Shown: positions 5,780 through 7,007 of the stretch, in pieces
Layout of the letters: every line of letters starts with the position of its first letter
Numbering within the stretch: position 1 is the first letter of the stretch
NCBI GenBank assembly: GCA_945870085.1
Contig: CAMBQX010000093.1
Coordinates: 1 to 7,007, forward strand
Direction of reading: 5' to 3'
DNA: 7,007 bases
From: Bifidobacterium breve
GTDB taxonomy: Bacteria > Actinomycetota > Actinomycetes > S36-B12
Position numbers and translations under genes: made by a program
The notes under the pieces: model-generated
What the model was told of the DNA's origin: nothing
Databases searched by the model: none
Seen by the model: the letters and a program-made list of their open reading frames with translations, nothing else

Positions 5780-6286
5780 ATGCAAGCCCTTGATGTGATT
5801 GGCGTCCGCATGGAGATGCCGTCGAACAACCCAATAGTGCTGCTGCGCGAGTCGGGCGGGGTGCGGTACTTACCAATTTGGGTTGGGGCGGTCGAGGCAA
5901 CCGCAATCGCTTTTGCCCAGCAGGGGGTCGTGCCACCGAGGCCAATGACCCACGACCTGCTGAAGGACGTTTTAGAGGCCACCGGTGCAACACTCGTGGA
6001 AATTCGCATCACCGCACTTGAAGATGGGGTTTTCTACGCGGTTTTGGTCTTTGCATCCGGGGTTGAAGTAAGTGCTCGGCCTTCGGATGCCATAGCACTG
6101 GCGCTGCGTGCCGGGGTGCCGATCTACGGAGCTGATGCGGTCCTCGATGAGGCTGGAATAGAGCTACCGGAGGAAGACCCAACTTCGCCTAATCTGGACG
6201 ACGGCCAGCCGCAGGTGGCAAGTGATGTTGAGTTGAAACAATTCCGGGAGTTCTTGGACCAGGTCAAGCCTGAGGACTTCGAGTAG
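5780..6286 (+). CDS. DUF151 / bifunctional nuclease family protein
   Basis: A 168-residue protein of the family named after plant bifunctional nucleases and found throughout Actinobacteria next to the two MerR genes (Rv1829 in M. tuberculosis). The conserved core is at 1-128: an opening DVIGVRMEMPSNNPIVLLRE, then LPIWVGAVEATAIAFA (31-46), PMTHDLL (55-61) around His58-Asp59, and SARPSDAIALALR (98-110). An acidic tail (128-168) ends in a short helix, VELKQFREFLDQVKPEDFE, resembling the tails of longer bacterial members. Nuclease activity has been reported for some relatives; whether this protein cleaves nucleic acid is unknown. The gene starts 17 nt after ftsR but has its own probable leaderless promoter, so it may be expressed both from the operon and independently. 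Confidence 0.92.
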   Translation: MQALDVIGVRMEMPSNNPIVLLRESGGVRYLPIWVGAVEATAIAFAQQGVVPPRPMTHDLLKDVLEATGATLVEIRITALEDGVFYAVLVFASGVEVSARPSDAIALALRAGVPIYGADAVLDEAGIELPEEDPTSPNLDDGQPQVASDVELKQFREFLDQVKPEDFE

Positions 6287-6348
6287 TTTCCGAGGTGTTC
6301 GGCGTACTCCAACCCTCCACGTGAGGTTAAGACTTAGGTAGGCACCGG

Positions 6349-6363
6349 ACCCGTGTGTCGGGT
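6349..6363 (+). other. Small inverted repeat ACCCG / CGGGT, possible hairpin
   Basis: ACCCG (6349-6353) and CGGGT (6359-6363) form a perfect 5-bp stem with a 5-nt loop, extendable by one G-T pair. It abuts the -35 box and has no T-run after it, so it is a poor intrinsic terminator. It might be a weak Rho-independent remnant or part of a binding site. Confidence 0.3.
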
Positions 6364-6391
6364 TGACCCTTTGTCTCTAGGTTCGTAACGT
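6363..6391 (+). promoter_or_regulatory. Sigma-70-type promoter of the second MerR gene
   Basis: TTGACC (6363-6368) and TAACGT (6386-6391) are separated by exactly 17 nt and match the housekeeping consensus well, the best promoter in the window. Start of transcription is expected at about 6397-6398. That leaves a leader of about 47 nt to GTG6445, or none if the in-frame ATG6397 is used. The gene therefore appears to be transcribed separately from the upstream cluster. Confidence 0.65.
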
Positions 6392-6397
6392 TCGTTA
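6386..6397. promoter_or_regulatory. Inverted repeat TAACG-TT-CGTTA over the -10 box, candidate operator
   Basis: A perfect 5-bp inverted repeat with a 2-nt centre covers the -10 box and the expected transcription start. GTTCGT also occurs twice in direct orientation (6381-6386 and 6390-6395). A protein bound here would be placed to block RNA polymerase. The downstream MerR protein binding its own promoter is one possibility, inferred from position only. Confidence 0.4.
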
Positions 6398-6434
6398 TGG
6401 CTCCCGTTCCACAGGTTGGGGTCACTTCTTCCTC

Positions 6435-6440
6435 AGGAGG
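6435..6440 (+). promoter_or_regulatory. Ribosome binding site of the second MerR gene
   Basis: AGGAGG ends 4 nt before GTG6445. The match is strong, though the spacing is slightly short. It is the reason for choosing this start over ATG6397. Confidence 0.7.
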
Positions 6441-6444
6441 CTTC

Positions 6445-7007
6445 GTGAACGCCGACCTACCGACGCGCCAGATCCCCAGTGGCCAGATTCCCAGTGGACA
6501 AGAAGCCCTGTTCGATGATGCGGACCTAAGGCCATTACCGGCAGATATTGGCTACCGCGGCCCGGTAGCCTGCGCGGCCGCCGGAATCACCTACCGGCAA
6601 CTGGATTACTGGGCGCGCACCGGCCTGGTGCAGCCGACTGTTCGCGGGGCAACCGGTTCAGGTACCCAGCGGCTTTACAGCTTTCGCGATATCTTGGTTT
6701 TGCGGGTGGTCAAACGGCTGATCGACACCGGGGTCTCCCTGCCAAATATTCGAGCCGCCGTTGAGCACCTGGCCACTAACACCGGCGAGGACCTAGGGCG
6801 GATCACGCTGATGAGCGATGGCGCCACCATCTACGAGTGCCGTAGCGCCGACGAAGTCATTGACCTAGTTCGGGGTGGCCAGGGGGTTTTCGGTATCGCT
6901 GTTGGCAGTGTGTGGCGCGAGGTCGAAGGCACCTTGTCGACCCTGCCGGGGGAGCGCCCCGATGGGGTCGTTATTGAGCCAAGTGTCGGCACCGATGAAC
7001 TTGCAGC
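6445..7007 (+). CDS. MerR-family transcriptional regulator (Rv1830 type), 3' end outside window
   Basis: At least 187 residues are encoded before the window ends; family members are a little over 200, so only the tail is missing. After a variable N-terminus (1-35) comes the hallmark YRGPVACAAAGITYRQLDYW (37-56). The rest of the winged helix follows (ARTGLVQPTVRGATGSG, 57-73; QRLYSFRDILVLRVVKRL, 75-92) and then a dimerisation helix around 95-110. The C-terminal part, LMSDGATIYECRSADEVIDL (122-141) and GGQGVFGIAVG (144-154), is a conserved domain peculiar to this group. The group is distinct from the FtsR-type protein encoded 1.4 kb upstream. The start is GTG6445 (AGGAGG at 6435-6440); an in-frame ATG at 6397 would add 16 residues. 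The gene is the usual neighbour of the DUF151 gene. Its targets are uncertain; the mycobacterial relative has been linked to growth and antibiotic recovery. Confidence 0.9.
   Translation, partial: MNADLPTRQIPSGQIPSGQEALFDDADLRPLPADIGYRGPVACAAAGITYRQLDYWARTGLVQPTVRGATGSGTQRLYSFRDILVLRVVKRLIDTGVSLPNIRAAVEHLATNTGEDLGRITLMSDGATIYECRSADEVIDLVRGGQGVFGIAVGSVWREVEGTLSTLPGERPDGVVIEPSVGTDELA
6469..6498 (+). repeat. Two-copy 15-bp tandem repeat in the MerR N-terminus
   Basis: Two adjacent 15-bp units (6469-6483 and 6484-6498) encode QIPSG twice, residues 9-18. They differ at two bases, both synonymous (ATC/ATT and GGC/GGA). The repeat lies in the variable tail before the helix-turn-helix. Confidence 0.9.

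Larger units (their letters stand above)
6287..6444. other. Intergenic region between DUF151 gene and second MerR gene
   Basis: This is the only long non-coding stretch. The first part (6287-6347) shows an imperfect inverted repeat around CACGTG (6311-6328) and a small one, TAAG-A-CTTA (6328-6336). The second part holds a 5-bp hairpin, a promoter, an inverted repeat over the -10 box and a ribosome binding site, listed separately. I see no RNA gene and no obvious intrinsic terminator with a T-run. From 6367 onward it is open in the frame of the downstream gene. Confidence 0.7.

Noticed and set aside
6311..6336. Imperfect inverted repeat around CACGTG and TAAG-A-CTTA as the terminator of the DUF151 gene
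   Set aside because: The stem needs bulges and mismatches and is not followed by a T-run. The evidence is too weak for a terminator call.
6363..6397. HspR/HAIR-type operator or classical MerR 19-20-bp-spacer promoter
   Set aside because: No CTTGAGT-N7-ACTCAAG pattern is present, and the spacer is a normal 17 nt.
1..7007. CRISPR array, insertion sequence, prophage, tRNA or toxin-antitoxin system
   Set aside because: I found no regularly spaced repeats, transposase motifs, terminal inverted repeats, tRNA-like folds or small paired ORFs. Nearly all sequence is accounted for by core genes on conserved gene order.

Overview
The window looks like a vertically inherited chromosomal segment of an actinobacterium (Actinomycetota) of moderate-to-high GC. 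Three things point there. The gene order fabG-fabI and then CDP-alcohol phosphatidyltransferase, gcvH, GarA-type FHA protein, FtsR-type MerR, DUF151 protein and second MerR matches the order I recall from mycobacteria, corynebacteria and streptomycetes (M. tuberculosis mabA-inhA and Rv1822/Rv1826-Rv1830). serB next to a lone ABC ATPase recalls Rv3042c-Rv3041c. GTG starts are common and -10 boxes lie very close to start codons, as in actinobacterial leaderless genes. I see no insertion sequence, phage gene, tRNA, rRNA or CRISPR array. The species cannot be named from this window.

Layout. (1) 1-1314, + strand: the last codons of fabG, enoyl-ACP reductase fabI, and a SixA-type histidine phosphatase that overlaps the end of fabI; one transcription unit. 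(2) 1311-2546, - strand: serB, phosphoserine phosphatase with two ACT domains, tail-to-tail with sixA so that both stop codons lie in one CTAG. (3) 2547-2610: short divergent promoter region. (4) 2611-3414, + strand: a solitary ABC ATPase. (5) 3484-4074: a membrane CDP-alcohol phosphatidyltransferase. (6) 4139-5763: gcvH, a GarA-like FHA protein and ftsR, tightly packed, the last two overlapping by 4 nt. (7) 5780-6286: DUF151 bifunctional-nuclease family gene with its own probable leaderless promoter. (8) 6287-6444: the only sizeable non-coding stretch, with a good sigma-70-type promoter and an inverted repeat. (9) 6445-7007: a second MerR regulator, cut by the window end.

How the genes fit together. 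Fatty-acid elongation (fabG, fabI) and phospholipid head-group transfer serve the membrane. serB makes serine and gcvH belongs to glycine cleavage, so the window touches the serine-glycine-one-carbon route twice. The FHA protein is the likely orthologue of GarA/OdhI, which control 2-oxoglutarate and glutamate metabolism. FtsR-type MerR proteins regulate division genes. The last MerR and the DUF151 protein are conserved companions whose exact roles are less clear.

Most of the window is ordinary core genome. The points worth a second look are an FHA protein whose N-terminus is a zinc ribbon without the usual GarA phosphorylation motif, candidate leaderless promoters, two competing starts plus an inverted repeat over the -10 box of the second MerR gene, and an InhA-like FabI with a short substrate loop. 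I found no convincing evidence of an entirely new system.
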